DNA of 64,000 nt, taken from Stenotrophomonas maltophilia (GTDB taxonomy: Bacteria > Pseudomonadota > Gammaproteobacteria > Xanthomonadales > Xanthomonadaceae). The notes under the pieces were generated by a model. It had not been told where the DNA came from and did no database searches. It saw only the letters and a list, made by a program, of their open reading frames with translations. Position numbers and translations under genes: made by a program. The stretch spans positions 1,267,501 to 1,331,500 of the forward strand of contig NZ_CP106759.1 in the NCBI RefSeq assembly GCF_025642255.1, given 5' to 3'. How positions within the stretch are numbered: the first letter of the stretch is position 1; the number at the start of each line of letters is the position of its first letter. Of this stretch, positions 37,665-46,500 are shown one piece after another.

Positions 37665-39383
37665 ATGGCACGGATGTGGATCGTGGTGGGCGACGCCACC
37701 ACGGGCGGCGGGCGGGTGCTGACCGGATCGTCGAATACGGATATCGAAGGCAAGGCCGTCGCCTGCGTGGGCGACAAGGCAACGTGCCCGAAGCATGGCG
37801 GCGCGTTCGAGATCGTCACCGGTGACCCGACGCTGATCCTCGACGGCAAGCCGATCGCGCGCGAAGGCGATTCGCTGGCCTGTGGCTGCAGGCTGCTCGG
37901 AGGTGCTCAGTCGCTGGTGTATGTGGTTGACGGCGGAGGCGGTGGCGGTGGCGGTGCGTCGGTCTCCGCGCCGCCTGCCGCGCCGGCAGCAGTGGACCTG
38001 TGGAACGCCACGCCGCCGCCCAGCGGTTTCGTTGCCCGCGATGCGGTCGCTACGCGCGAGGTCGTGCTGCATTGCCACTACGGCGACCTGGACTGCACGC
38101 CCGCGCGCGGTGTCAGTTACCGGGCGACCCTGTCCGATGGCCGCGTGCTCAGCGGCCATCTCGATGACGAAGGTCGTGCACGCCTGCCGCAGGTAAGCGT
38201 GGGGCCGGTGCAGGTGATCTACCAGCACGAGGCCGACAGCACCGACTCGGCTGAGATCGAGGCCTGCCGCGAACGCCTTCGCGCGGCCCTGCAGCGCATC
38301 GTGCAGCAGACCCGGCAGGATTTTGCTGCGGACTGGCGGCAATGGAACAGTGCCAGCGCTGCGCATCAGGCCTTCCTGATGGAACTGAATCGCATCGAAG
38401 GCCAGGCAAGAGGCACATGGGACTGGGCCAGCGGCAGCGTGGAAGCGGTGTGGCAGCTGGCGGTGCTGCGCTTCAAGGCCGATGCGGAACTGCGCGAACT
38501 GAGCGGACTGCTGCTGACGGGCGACTGGGACGGGCTGGATGCACGCATCGCGGGGCATCGTGCAGCAGGCGAGCAGGTGCTGGACAAGGCCAGTGCGATC
38601 AAGGAGCAGCTGATCCTGCTGTTCGACGACGGCCCGACCTGGCAGCTGTTGGCGGCGTTCCCCGCGGACTGGGCGAAGGCGGTGCCGCCAGACGAGCTGC
38701 AGGAGCTGACCCAGCGCTACGGCAGCCAGTTTGCGCTCGATGTCGTGATCAGCGTGCTGCTGGGCGCGTTCAGCGCAGGCACGGCCGGAACCGCCTATGG
38801 CGGCGCAACCTGGGCGGCCCGGATCGGGCGGTTGGGGCAGCGTCTGGCAGCGCTGCTGGACGAGCTGGGCGAGGCGTTCACCGCATTGGCGCGGGCATTG
38901 CGCTTGCGCAAGCGTCGGCACACGGAAAGCCGGGCGCCGGACGCCGATGGGGTGGTGGAAACCCGGCTGCCGCGCACGCGCGCCGCAGGTGCCGCGTTCG
39001 GTGAGGCGAGGGCGCATCAAGCGATGCTGGACAAGGGCCTGACGCCAGTGGGAAAGACCGATGGCGTGTATCGTCCGGGAGAGAATGGCATCGATGGGGT
39101 CTACAGCCACCCGGATCCGCCGCCCGACTATGTGATCACCGAAGCGAAGTACAACACGGGCCGGTTGGGTGGACCGTACAGGGACGGTACGCGGCAGATG
39201 GATAGTGAATGGATCGATAAACGCTTGGATGCAAAAGTGGGTGAAGTGGAAGGGGACAGAATCAGAGATTCGACGGCGCGTGGGAGGGTCAAGAGCGTAT
39301 TGATCCGCACTTCGGAGGATGGCACGGCAGACTTCTACGAACTTGACGTCAACGGACGCGTTGTCGGTCCAACATCAATCTAA
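37665..39383 (+). CDS. PAAR-domain T6SS effector with PD-(D/E)xK-like nuclease tail (PoNe-like)
   Basis: 572-residue predicted type VI secretion effector. Residues 1-90 form a PAAR spike-tip domain (VACVGDKATCPKHGG, DPTLILDGKPIAREGDSLACGC), followed by a Gly-run linker, a middle region of unknown function (about 100-440) and a C-terminal toxin. The toxin has NGIDGVY (Asp477) and YVITEAKYNTG (Glu493-Ala-Lys495) followed by GTRQMDSEWIDKRL, the D...ExK layout of restriction-endonuclease-fold DNases such as PoNe. The next gene encodes a DUF1910/DUF1911 protein, the known PoNi immunity family, which supports the assignment. No T6SS structural genes are in the window, so it is an orphan effector. 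The 3' third is lower in GC than the rest. Confidence 0.85.
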   Translation: MARMWIVVGDATTGGGRVLTGSSNTDIEGKAVACVGDKATCPKHGGAFEIVTGDPTLILDGKPIAREGDSLACGCRLLGGAQSLVYVVDGGGGGGGGASVSAPPAAPAAVDLWNATPPPSGFVARDAVATREVVLHCHYGDLDCTPARGVSYRATLSDGRVLSGHLDDEGRARLPQVSVGPVQVIYQHEADSTDSAEIEACRERLRAALQRIVQQTRQDFAADWRQWNSASAAHQAFLMELNRIEGQARGTWDWASGSVEAVWQLAVLRFKADAELRELSGLLLTGDWDGLDARIAGHRAAGEQVLDKASAIKEQLILLFDDGPTWQLLAAFPADWAKAVPPDELQELTQRYGSQFALDVVISVLLGAFSAGTAGTAYGGATWAARIGRLGQRLAALLDELGEAFTALARALRLRKRRHTESRAPDADGVVETRLPRTRAAGAAFGEARAHQAMLDKGLTPVGKTDGVYRPGENGIDGVYSHPDPPPDYVITEAKYNTGRLGGPYRDGTRQMDSEWIDKRLDAKVGEVEGDRIRDSTARGRVKSVLIRTSEDGTADFYELDVNGRVVGPTSI

Positions 39384-39396
39384 TCGGTGGCTTACG

Positions 39397-40158
39397 ATGT
39401 TGCGGGATACCAAGAAGTCATATGACTACTTCTCGGAAAAAATAGCTTTTCAGTCGCGATCCATTCTTGGCTTCGTGTCTGGTATTCGAGAAGGGCGCTA
39501 TCCTCCTGAGGGGGCGCTCAAGTGCTCAGGCAGCATTTTTACCAAGCAGCTTCAAGTGATGGTGATGCGTTACTCGAGGGGTGATGACATCGGTGGCCTG
39601 TCTGCGGATCTGGACGAGGTTCTCGCCGCTAGAGTCAGGATCAGGCGATGCGCAGACGGACTTCCTTTGGAAGGCCAAGCAATCCGATCTCTGTGGGAGG
39701 ATCTGCGACTGGATAGATACGTCCAGTACCTTTGGTGGTTGGCATTCACGGTTGCAGTTGGAGCTTCGCGCGACTATCTGCATGAAATGTGGGTATTGAT
39801 AGACAATACGGGGAAGGACAAACTTCTCGACAGCGTTGCCGTTGCGTCGGGCGGAGCAAAAAGGTCCATCCCCGATCAATTACTGTATCGGCACTACCTC
39901 CCGCTCATGGAAGCAATCGCCTCACCCTCGGACCGGCCCGGGCTCGTAAAGAAGTTCCTGGACGGCTGGTATGCAGGCAGCCGCAACGTGTACTGGCACG
40001 GGAACCACCATGACGACGACAGCGGCTACATGGGCTACTGGGCCTTCGAGGCCGCGCTGGTCGTGATGCTGTTCGACATCGACGATTCGAGCTTCCGCGA
40101 CCACGAGTACTATCCGGCCGATCTGGTGGCCTATTACAGGCGTCAATCGGGCGCATGA
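39397..40158 (+). CDS. PoNi-like immunity protein A (DUF1910/DUF1911)
   Basis: 253-residue cytosolic protein with no signal peptide. It resembles PoNi immunity proteins: an N-terminal helical DUF1910-like part (KKSYDYFSEKIAFQ, MRYSRGDDI) and a C-terminal DUF1911-like part (LVKKFLDGWYAGSRNVYWHG, YWAFEAALVVMLFDIDD). It starts 13 bases after the effector stop and would protect the producer from the nuclease tail; being next to the intact toxin it is the likely cognate gene. The 5' two thirds is clearly lower in GC than the genome, while the last 260 bp is GC-rich and nearly identical to the same part of the three following paralogs. Confidence 0.82.
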   Translation: MLRDTKKSYDYFSEKIAFQSRSILGFVSGIREGRYPPEGALKCSGSIFTKQLQVMVMRYSRGDDIGGLSADLDEVLAARVRIRRCADGLPLEGQAIRSLWEDLRLDRYVQYLWWLAFTVAVGASRDYLHEMWVLIDNTGKDKLLDSVAVASGGAKRSIPDQLLYRHYLPLMEAIASPSDRPGLVKKFLDGWYAGSRNVYWHGNHHDDDSGYMGYWAFEAALVVMLFDIDDSSFRDHEYYPADLVAYYRRQSGA

Positions 40159-40161
40159 ACC

Positions 40162-40233
40162 TGATGGTCAGGCGGCTCAGATGTTTGCACCGCGTGCGGG
40201 GACGAATCGAACGCGGCGGCGATGCGATCAGCC
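40162..40233. repeat. 72-bp spacer repeat, copy 1
   Basis: First of three near-identical copies (others at 41201 and 42376) that begin TGATGGTCAGGCGGCTCAGA and lie directly behind immunity genes A, B and C. It does not match the intact effector, so it comes from some other, lost sequence. Confidence 0.8.
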
Positions 40234-40439
40234 AGCGGCTTCGTCGCCCGCGACGCGGTCGCCGGAGGTGAGGTAGTGCTGCATCGCCGCTACGGCGACC
40301 CTACCCGATACCGAGTGCCCAGCGGCCACATGGATGGCGAGGGCCGCGCACGCGCGCCGCAGGTGCCGCGTTCGGTGAGGCGAGGGCGCATCAGGCGATG
40401 CTGGACAAGGGCCTGACGCCAGTTGAACTGGACCGATGA
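40233..40439 (+). pseudogene. Effector remnant 1 (internally deleted, frameshifted)
   Basis: Two pieces of the effector gene are fused here. The first matches SGFVARDAVA...VVLHCHYGD (effector 38021 onward), the second matches RTRAAGAAFGEARAHQAMLD (effector 38972 onward). The junction lies at GCCGCAGGT, which occurs at both effector positions, so a 796-bp deletion through this short homology explains the fusion and its frameshift. After GLTPV the sequence changes to ELDR and a TGA that overlaps the ATG of immunity B by four bases, so a different toxin tail once sat here. Confidence 0.8.
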
Positions 40440-41203
40440 TGCGCGATAGCAGGAAATCCAAGGCATATTTCTCTGGAATCATCGAGTTCCGGCTGGATGA
40501 GGTTGCAGAGGTCGTTGATCGTATTGATTCACACAGGTACACCGACGTCGGACGCGCCAATGCATCGAGTTCCGTGTTTTCCCTGCTCCTTCAGATAATG
40601 GTCATGCGCTACTCGCGTGGCGACGATCTGGTTGAAGTACTGGGGGGGCTGGAAGAATTGCTGCTTGCAAGGCGGCGCGTTGATCTGTGCGCCGATGCCT
40701 TGGGCGCACAGGATCAGATGATTCGTGCAGTGTGGGAGGATCTTCGGCCGGACAGGTACACAAAGTACCTCTGGTGGTTGGCATTCTCGGTTGCCGCGGG
40801 TATGGAGGGCTCTTATGTGCGAAGTGCACTTGGCTTGATGAAGCACGCCGGGGAAGACGAGCTTTTCGACAGAGTTGCGATTGCATTGGGAGACACAGGC
40901 CGACCCGCTGCCAATCACGTGCTGTATCGCCAGTACCTTCCGCTAGCAAAGGCCGTCGCATCGATCCAGGACCGACCGGGGCTCGTAAAGAAGTTCCTGG
41001 ATGGCTGGTATGCGGGCAGCCGCAACCTCTATTGGCACGGGAATCACCGTGACGACGACAGCGGCTACATGGGCTACTGGGCCTTTGAGGCCGCGCTGGT
41101 CGTGATGCTGTTCGATATCGACGATTCGAGCTTCCGCGACCACGAGTACTACCCGGCCGATCTGGTGGCTTATTACAGGCGTCGTGCTGGCGCAGGTATC
41201 TGA
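40436..41203 (+). CDS. PoNi-like immunity protein B
   Basis: 255-residue paralog of immunity protein A. The first 165 residues are diverged from A (SRKSKAYFSGIIEFRLDEVA, MRYSRGDDLVEVL, KYLWWLAFSVAAGM), while the last 85 are nearly identical at DNA level. Start: the first ATG of ATGATG, chosen because it overlaps the TGA of the upstream toxin remnant (ATGA), a typical coupling of toxin and immunity genes. It has no intact toxin of its own and is an orphan immunity gene that may protect against a foreign variant. Confidence 0.8.
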   Translation: MMRDSRKSKAYFSGIIEFRLDEVAEVVDRIDSHRYTDVGRANASSSVFSLLLQIMVMRYSRGDDLVEVLGGLEELLLARRRVDLCADALGAQDQMIRAVWEDLRPDRYTKYLWWLAFSVAAGMEGSYVRSALGLMKHAGEDELFDRVAIALGDTGRPAANHVLYRQYLPLAKAVASIQDRPGLVKKFLDGWYAGSRNLYWHGNHRDDDSGYMGYWAFEAALVVMLFDIDDSSFRDHEYYPADLVAYYRRRAGAGI

Positions 41204-41272
41204 TGGTCAGGCGGCTCAGATGCTTGCACCGGGTGCGGGGACGAATCGAGCGCGGCGGCGATGCGATCAGCC
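41201..41272. repeat. 72-bp spacer repeat, copy 2
   Basis: Second copy; its first three bases are the stop codon of immunity gene B. Differs from copy 1 at a few positions. Confidence 0.8.
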
Positions 41273-41608
41273 AGCGGCTTCGTCGCCCGCGACGCGGTCG
41301 CCGGAGGTGAGGTGGTGCTGCATCGCCACTACGGCGCCCCTACCCGATACCGAGTGCTCAGCGGCCACATGGATGGCGAGGGCGGCGCACGCGTGCCGCA
41401 GGCGCCGCGTTCGGCGAGGCGATGGCGCATCAGGCGATGCTGGGCAAGGGCCTGACGCCAGTGGGAAAGACCGATGGCGTGTATCGTCCGGGAGAGAATG
41501 GCATCGATGGGGCCTACAGCTACCCGGATCCGCCGCCTGACATACATTGGTGAGGAAAAAATCGGCGACACCGTTTCTTTGATCGGCCCGTGGGACGATG
41601 GCGCATGA
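41272..41608 (+). pseudogene. Effector remnant 2 with a foreign toxin tail
   Basis: Same fusion and same 796-bp deletion junction as remnant 1, but it continues further into the nuclease region (VGKTDGVYRPGENGIDGAYS, then YPDPPPD). At about 41541 similarity to the intact effector stops. The next 21 codons, YIGEEKIGDTVSLIGPWDDG plus Ala, end in a TGA at 41606-41608 that overlaps the ATG of immunity C by four bases. This is probably the last piece of the toxin that was cognate to immunity C. The conserved catalytic Glu/Lys segment is missing. Confidence 0.8.
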
Positions 41609-42378
41609 GTGCGCAGCGTGACACCCGGATGCTGGAGCCGTACTTCACGGATTGGATCGATTATGACTCCGTGGAGGTGGCGCGTATTGATCATTCAATC
41701 GCGACTCGAGCCTATCCTCCCAAGGGATGTGTTCTCGGCGCGTCGGACGTGTCCGGTCGCATCCTTCGTCGGTTGGTCATGCGATTCTCAAGGGGCGACG
41801 CTATTGTTTTGCTTCATGATGAGCTGAACCAGCTGCTTGTTTCGCGTGCGCAGCTTCTGCATCAGTGTGATCAATTGCCTTTGGAGGACCAGAACTATCG
41901 TGCACAGTTCGAGGATCTTCGTGAAGATCACTACGTCGATCACCTCTGGTGGCTGGCGATCGCGGTCAGCGCCGGTATGGGTTCGACCTACCTTGCGAAG
42001 GCCCTAACGCTGATTGGGAATGCGGGAAAGGATCGACTCTTTGACGAAATCGCGATACTGCTGGTTGAAGACGGAAGAGTTCCGGGGAGGCAGGTGCTGT
42101 ATCGCCAGTACCTCCCGCTCATGGAAGCAATCGCCTCACCCTCGGACCGGCCCGGGCTCGTAAAGAAATTCCTGGACGGCTGGTATGCAGGCAGCCGCAA
42201 CGTGTACTGGCACGGGAATCACCGTGACGACGACAGCGGCTACATGGGCTACTGGGCCTTCGAGGCCGCGCTGGTCGTGATGCTGTTCGACATCGACGAT
42301 GCGAGCTTCCGCGACCACGAGTACTACCCGGCCGATCTGGTGGCTTATTACAGGCGTCGTGCTGGCGCAGGAATCTGA
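41605..42378 (+). CDS. PoNi-like immunity protein C
   Basis: 257-residue paralog. The N-terminal two thirds is the most diverged of the four (RMLEPYFTDWIDYDSVEVAR, MRFSRGDAIVLLHDELNQLL, HLWWLAIAVSAGMG); the last 90 residues from LYRQYLPLMEAIASP are almost the same as in A and D. ATG 41605 lies in an ATGA overlap with the remnant toxin frame; a GTG at 41590 is also in frame but less likely. Orphan immunity gene, lower GC in its 5' part. Confidence 0.8.
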   Translation: MSAQRDTRMLEPYFTDWIDYDSVEVARIDHSIATRAYPPKGCVLGASDVSGRILRRLVMRFSRGDAIVLLHDELNQLLVSRAQLLHQCDQLPLEDQNYRAQFEDLREDHYVDHLWWLAIAVSAGMGSTYLAKALTLIGNAGKDRLFDEIAILLVEDGRVPGRQVLYRQYLPLMEAIASPSDRPGLVKKFLDGWYAGSRNVYWHGNHRDDDSGYMGYWAFEAALVVMLFDIDDASFRDHEYYPADLVAYYRRRAGAGI

Positions 42379-42447
42379 TGGTCAGGCGGCTCAGATGTTT
42401 GCACCGCGTGCGGGGACGAATCGAGCGCGGCGGCGATGTGATCAGCC
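42376..42447. repeat. 72-bp spacer repeat, copy 3
   Basis: Third copy, beginning at the stop codon of immunity gene C. It joins directly to the last bases of an effector gene. Confidence 0.8.
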
Positions 42448-42449
42448 TG

Positions 42450-42480
42450 CGGACGCGTTGTCGGTCCAGCATCAATCTAA
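42450..42480 (+). pseudogene. Effector remnant 3 (only the last codons)
   Basis: Matches the final codons of the intact effector (GRVVGPTSI, stop TAA) with one mismatch, and the match runs on through the 13-bp spacer into immunity gene D. So immunity D was copied together with the 3' end of this effector. Confidence 0.75.
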
Positions 42481-42493
42481 TCGGTGGCTTACG

Positions 42494-43261
42494 ATGTTGC
42501 GGGATACCAAGAAGTCATATGACTACTTCTCGGAAAAAATAGCTTTTCAGTCGCGATCCATTCTTGACTTCGTGTCTGGTATTCGAGCAGGGCGCTACCC
42601 TACTGAGGGGGCGCTCAAGTGCTCAGGCAGCATTTTTACCAAGCAGCTTCAAGTGATGGTGATGCGTTACTCGAGGGGTGATGACATCGGTGGCCTGTCT
42701 GCGGATCTGGACGAGGTTCTCGCCGCTAGAGTCAGGATCAGGCGATGCGCAGACGGACTTCCTTTGGAAGGCCAAGCAATCCGATCTCTGTGGGAGGATC
42801 TGCGACTGGATAGATACGTCCAGTACCTTTGGTGGTTGGCATTCACGGTTGCAGTTGGAGCTTCGCGCGACTATCTGCATGAAATGTGGGTATTGATAGG
42901 CAATACGGGGAAGGACAAACTTCTCGACAGCGTTGCCGTTGCTTCGGGCGGAGTAAAAAGGTCCATCCCCGATCAATTACTGTATCGGCACTACCTCCCG
43001 CTCATGGAAGCAATCGCCTCACCCTCGGACCGGCCCGGGCTCGTAAAGAAATTCCTGGACGGCTGGTATGCAGGCAGCCGCAACGTGTACTGGCACGGGA
43101 ATCACCGTGACGACGACAGCGGCTACATGGGCTACTGGGCCTTTGAGGCCGCGCTGGTCGTGATGCTGTTCGATATCGACGATGCGAGCTTCCGCGACCA
43201 CGAGTACTACCCGGCGGATCTGGTGGCCCATTACAGGCGTCGTGCTGGCGACAGGACGTAG
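42494..43261 (+). CDS. PoNi-like immunity protein D (near-copy of A)
   Basis: 255-residue paralog that differs from immunity A by only about seven residues before a changed C-terminal end (AHYRRRAGDRT instead of AYYRRQSGA). Differences include SILDF for SILGF and RAGRYPTE for REGRYPPE. It probably protects against the same or a slightly different version of the toxin. It ends the array: the 72-bp repeat is not found behind it. Confidence 0.82.
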   Translation: MLRDTKKSYDYFSEKIAFQSRSILDFVSGIRAGRYPTEGALKCSGSIFTKQLQVMVMRYSRGDDIGGLSADLDEVLAARVRIRRCADGLPLEGQAIRSLWEDLRLDRYVQYLWWLAFTVAVGASRDYLHEMWVLIGNTGKDKLLDSVAVASGGVKRSIPDQLLYRHYLPLMEAIASPSDRPGLVKKFLDGWYAGSRNVYWHGNHRDDDSGYMGYWAFEAALVVMLFDIDDASFRDHEYYPADLVAHYRRRAGDRT

Positions 43262-43591
43262 CTGTCCCTCCGCAGAGGCGCCAGGCGAGGGGTCTTCTGG
43301 TCCTGCCTGTGGTCACCGCCTGGGCTCGGGAAGGTGTGCCGGACCACGCCCTTCCGCCAGAAATCCGTACCGCCTGCACGGGTGAGCCAGAAAGCCCGCC
43401 GTTGCTGCCCGGGGGAGGGGGGCACGGCTGGGCAGGCGCGGCGGGCTGGCGTTTGCCCTATCATTCGCGCATCTCCCCAGACGCCCCCCGATGAGCCAGC
43501 CTGTTCCCGTCGGCACGCCGCCCCGCGCTGCCTGGGCATTTCCACCTGCCGCCCCGCCTGGCCGCAGTACCCGGCCGCCACTGCTGCGGTG
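43262..43591. other. 330-bp spacer between immunity array and diguanylate cyclase
   Basis: No gene is well supported. The only notable item is a 33-codon frame (ATG 43491, stop TGA 43590-43592) whose stop overlaps the ATG of the next gene as TGATG. It is Pro-rich and has no recognised similarity; it may be a coupled leader or chance. No clear terminator was seen behind the array. Confidence 0.4.
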
Positions 43592-46500
43592 ATGGGCGGG
43601 CAGGGGGACGACGGGCGCTGGGTGGAGCGTCACGCGTGGGACTGGAGGGCGGTGCTGCGACACAGCCTTCTGTGGCTGCTGCTGGCTGCTGCATTGCCGT
43701 TGCAGGCACAGAGCGGTGCACCGCCGCTGCGCGACTACGCCATCGATGTGTGGACCTCGCGCAACGGCCTGCCGCACAACTCGCTGCGCGACATCGCGCA
43801 GACGCCGGAAGGCCATCTCTGGTTTGCCACCTGGGAAGGCCTGGTGCGCTACAACGGCCTGGATTTCACCGTGTACGACCGCAGCACGCGGCCCGGGCTG
43901 CGCGACAACGGCATCGGCGCGTTGTTCGTCGACCGTCAGGGCGGGCTGTGGATCAGCGACTCGCGCGGCAATGTCAGCCGACGTGGCAGTGATGGCCAGT
44001 GGCGTGTGTGGGAGCACCAGCCGGATACCCCGCAGGTACTGATCCAGTCGATGCAGATGGACAGCCAGGGGCGCCTGTGGCTGCTCTACGAAGGCAAGGG
44101 CCTGGGTTATCTCGCGCCGGACAAAGGCCTTGTCTATCAGGCGCCGGCTGCCGATCTGCCGATGGCGATGAGCTTCACCAAACTGGTGGTGGATGCGCAG
44201 GATCGGGTCTGGGTCGGCACGCTCGATGGCCTGGTACTGCGTGACAACGATGGCGTGCTGAAGCGCGCGCCCGCCGCCTGGGGGCTGGGCGCGGGCAGTG
44301 GCCTGTCCTGGCCGTACCGGGCGCCGGACGGTGCGCTGTGGATCGTGGCGGGCGAGCGCCTGTACCGGGTCGAGGATGACCGGCTGGTGCTGGTGCACCG
44401 GCTGCCGGGCCAGCTGCACCTGACCTCGATGCTGCAGGACCGCCACGGTGATCTCTGGCTGGGCACCGAGAACCAGGGGCTGCTGCGGATTTCCTCGCAT
44501 GGACTGGAGCGGCTGCCTGCGGGCCTGAGCCTGCCGGGCGGGCGCGTGGTGAGCCTGCGCGAGGATGACGAGGGCAGCATCTGGGTGGGGGCCAACGGCG
44601 GCCTCTACCGCCTGCGCGAGACCCTGTTCAGCAGCTACACCGAGCGCGATGGGCTCAGCGGCGATTACGTGCGCACCGTGCTGGAAGATCGTGACCGCCA
44701 GCTGTGGGTGGGCAGTGCCAGTGGCCTGGATCGACAGAATGCCGATGGCCGTTTCCAGGCCATGCCGCTGCACAACCGCGGTGGCAAGGCGCCGTCGGTG
44801 CTGAGCCTGGCGCAGGGGCCGGACGGCGATCTCTGGGTGGGAACCTTCGGTGACGGCGTCTACCGCCTGTCCCGGGACGGCCGCCTGCGCCACAACTACG
44901 CCGCCGACGATGGCATGCCGGGTGGCAACATCCGCGCGATCAGCGTGGATTCGAGCGGGGCGGTCTGGGCCGGAACGCAGAAGGGAGTGGTGCGCATCGA
45001 CGGCGACCGGGTGCAGGTGTCGCCGGTGGCGGGCATGCCGACCGGGCTGATCACAGCGCTGGAACACGATCACCAGGGCAACCTGTGGATCGGCACGATC
45101 GAGGGCATCCGCGTGCTGCGCGGCAACCGTGTGCAGGCGATCGATCTGGCGCCGCTGGGGGGCGGACGCAGTGTGTTCGGCTTCCACCAGCTGGGTGACG
45201 CGATGTGGATCAGCAGTGATCGTGGCCTGTACCGCTGGCAGGGCGGGCGGCTGGCCCGCGTCGGCCTGGAGCAGGGCATGCCGGTCGACGCGGTGTTCCA
45301 GCTGGTGCCCGACCGGCTGGGCAACGTATGGATCAGCAGCAACCGTGGCGTGCTGCGCACCGACATGGCGACCCTCAATGCCGTGGCCGACGGCCGCGCG
45401 CCGCGGGTGAGCGTGGAGCGCTACAACGAGATCGACGGCATGGCCAATGCACAGGCCAACGGCAGCTCCGGCCCCTCGGCGATCCTGCGCCAGGATGGCA
45501 CCTTCTGGGTGGTCACCGCGGGGGGCCTGAGTACGGTCGATCCGCAGCGCCTGCAGCGCTTCCGCGAACGGCGGGCACCGCCAGCGGCGATCGAGAACGT
45601 GCAGGTGGACGGCGCGCCGGTGCACTGGGAGGGCGCCGAACGCAATCTGATTCCCGGTGGTCGTCGCCTCGCGGTGAGCTATGTCGGCCTGAGCTACCTG
45701 ATGTCGGACCGGATCCGCTACCGCACGCGCCTGGATGGACTGGACAGCGGCTGGGTCGAGCGCGGTCCACAGCGCAGCGTGGAGTTCGTTGGCCTGCCAC
45801 CGGGCGATTACACGCTGCACGTGGCCGCCGCGCACCCGAGTGGCGCCTGGGGCCAGCAGGAAGCCGTATGGAGCTTCAGCGTGGAGCCGTTCTGGTGGCA
45901 ACGGCGCAGCGTGCAGGCGCTGGGCGGCATCCTGCTGCTGGCCGGGCTGGTGGCGCTGTACCGCTTCCTGCTGCAGCAGCTGAAGGCCAGCAACCTGCGT
46001 CTGGCTCGCCGCGTGGACGAGGCCACCTTCGACCTGCAGGCCCAGACCGTCCATCTGCAGGCGGTGAACCAGGAGAAGACCGAGCTGGCCGAACGCCTCG
46101 CACGGCAGGCCGAAGCGTTCGAGCGCCAGGCGCGGGAGGATGCGCTGACCGGATTGGCCAACCGCCGCGGCTTCGATGAAACCCTGGCGCGTGACTTCGC
46201 ACGATCGCAGCGCAGCGGCCACCCGCTATGCCTGGTGGTGCTGGATATCGATCACTTCAAGGCTGTCAACGATCGCTACAGCCACAGTACCGGTGATGCG
46301 GTACTGGTCGAGGTGGCGCGGGTGATCGCCACGGCCTGTCGTGACTCGGACCTGCCTGCGCGCACGGGCGGCGAAGAATTCGCGCTGCTGCTCAACGACA
46401 CCCGGCTGGAGGAAGCCGCGCAGCTGTGCGCGCGGTTGCGGGGGCTGTTCCATGACCACCCGGACTGGGCGGGCGTGGACGGGCTGAGGGTGACCTTCAG

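Noticed and set aside
40222-40416. Short frame beginning MRSASGFVARDAVA as a small gene
   Set aside because: It is the first half of an effector remnant read past a deletion-induced frameshift; its end is out of frame relative to the effector.
40162-42480. CRISPR array or insertion sequence suggested by regularly spaced repeats
   Set aside because: Only three repeats about 1 kb apart, separated by genes and toxin fragments; no terminal inverted repeats or transposase, so it is an array of duplicated toxin-immunity units.
43313-46222. Open frame of about 970 codons on the minus strand opposite the diguanylate cyclase
   Set aside because: Shadow frame; the plus strand gives clear propeller, Y_Y_Y and GGDEF motifs.
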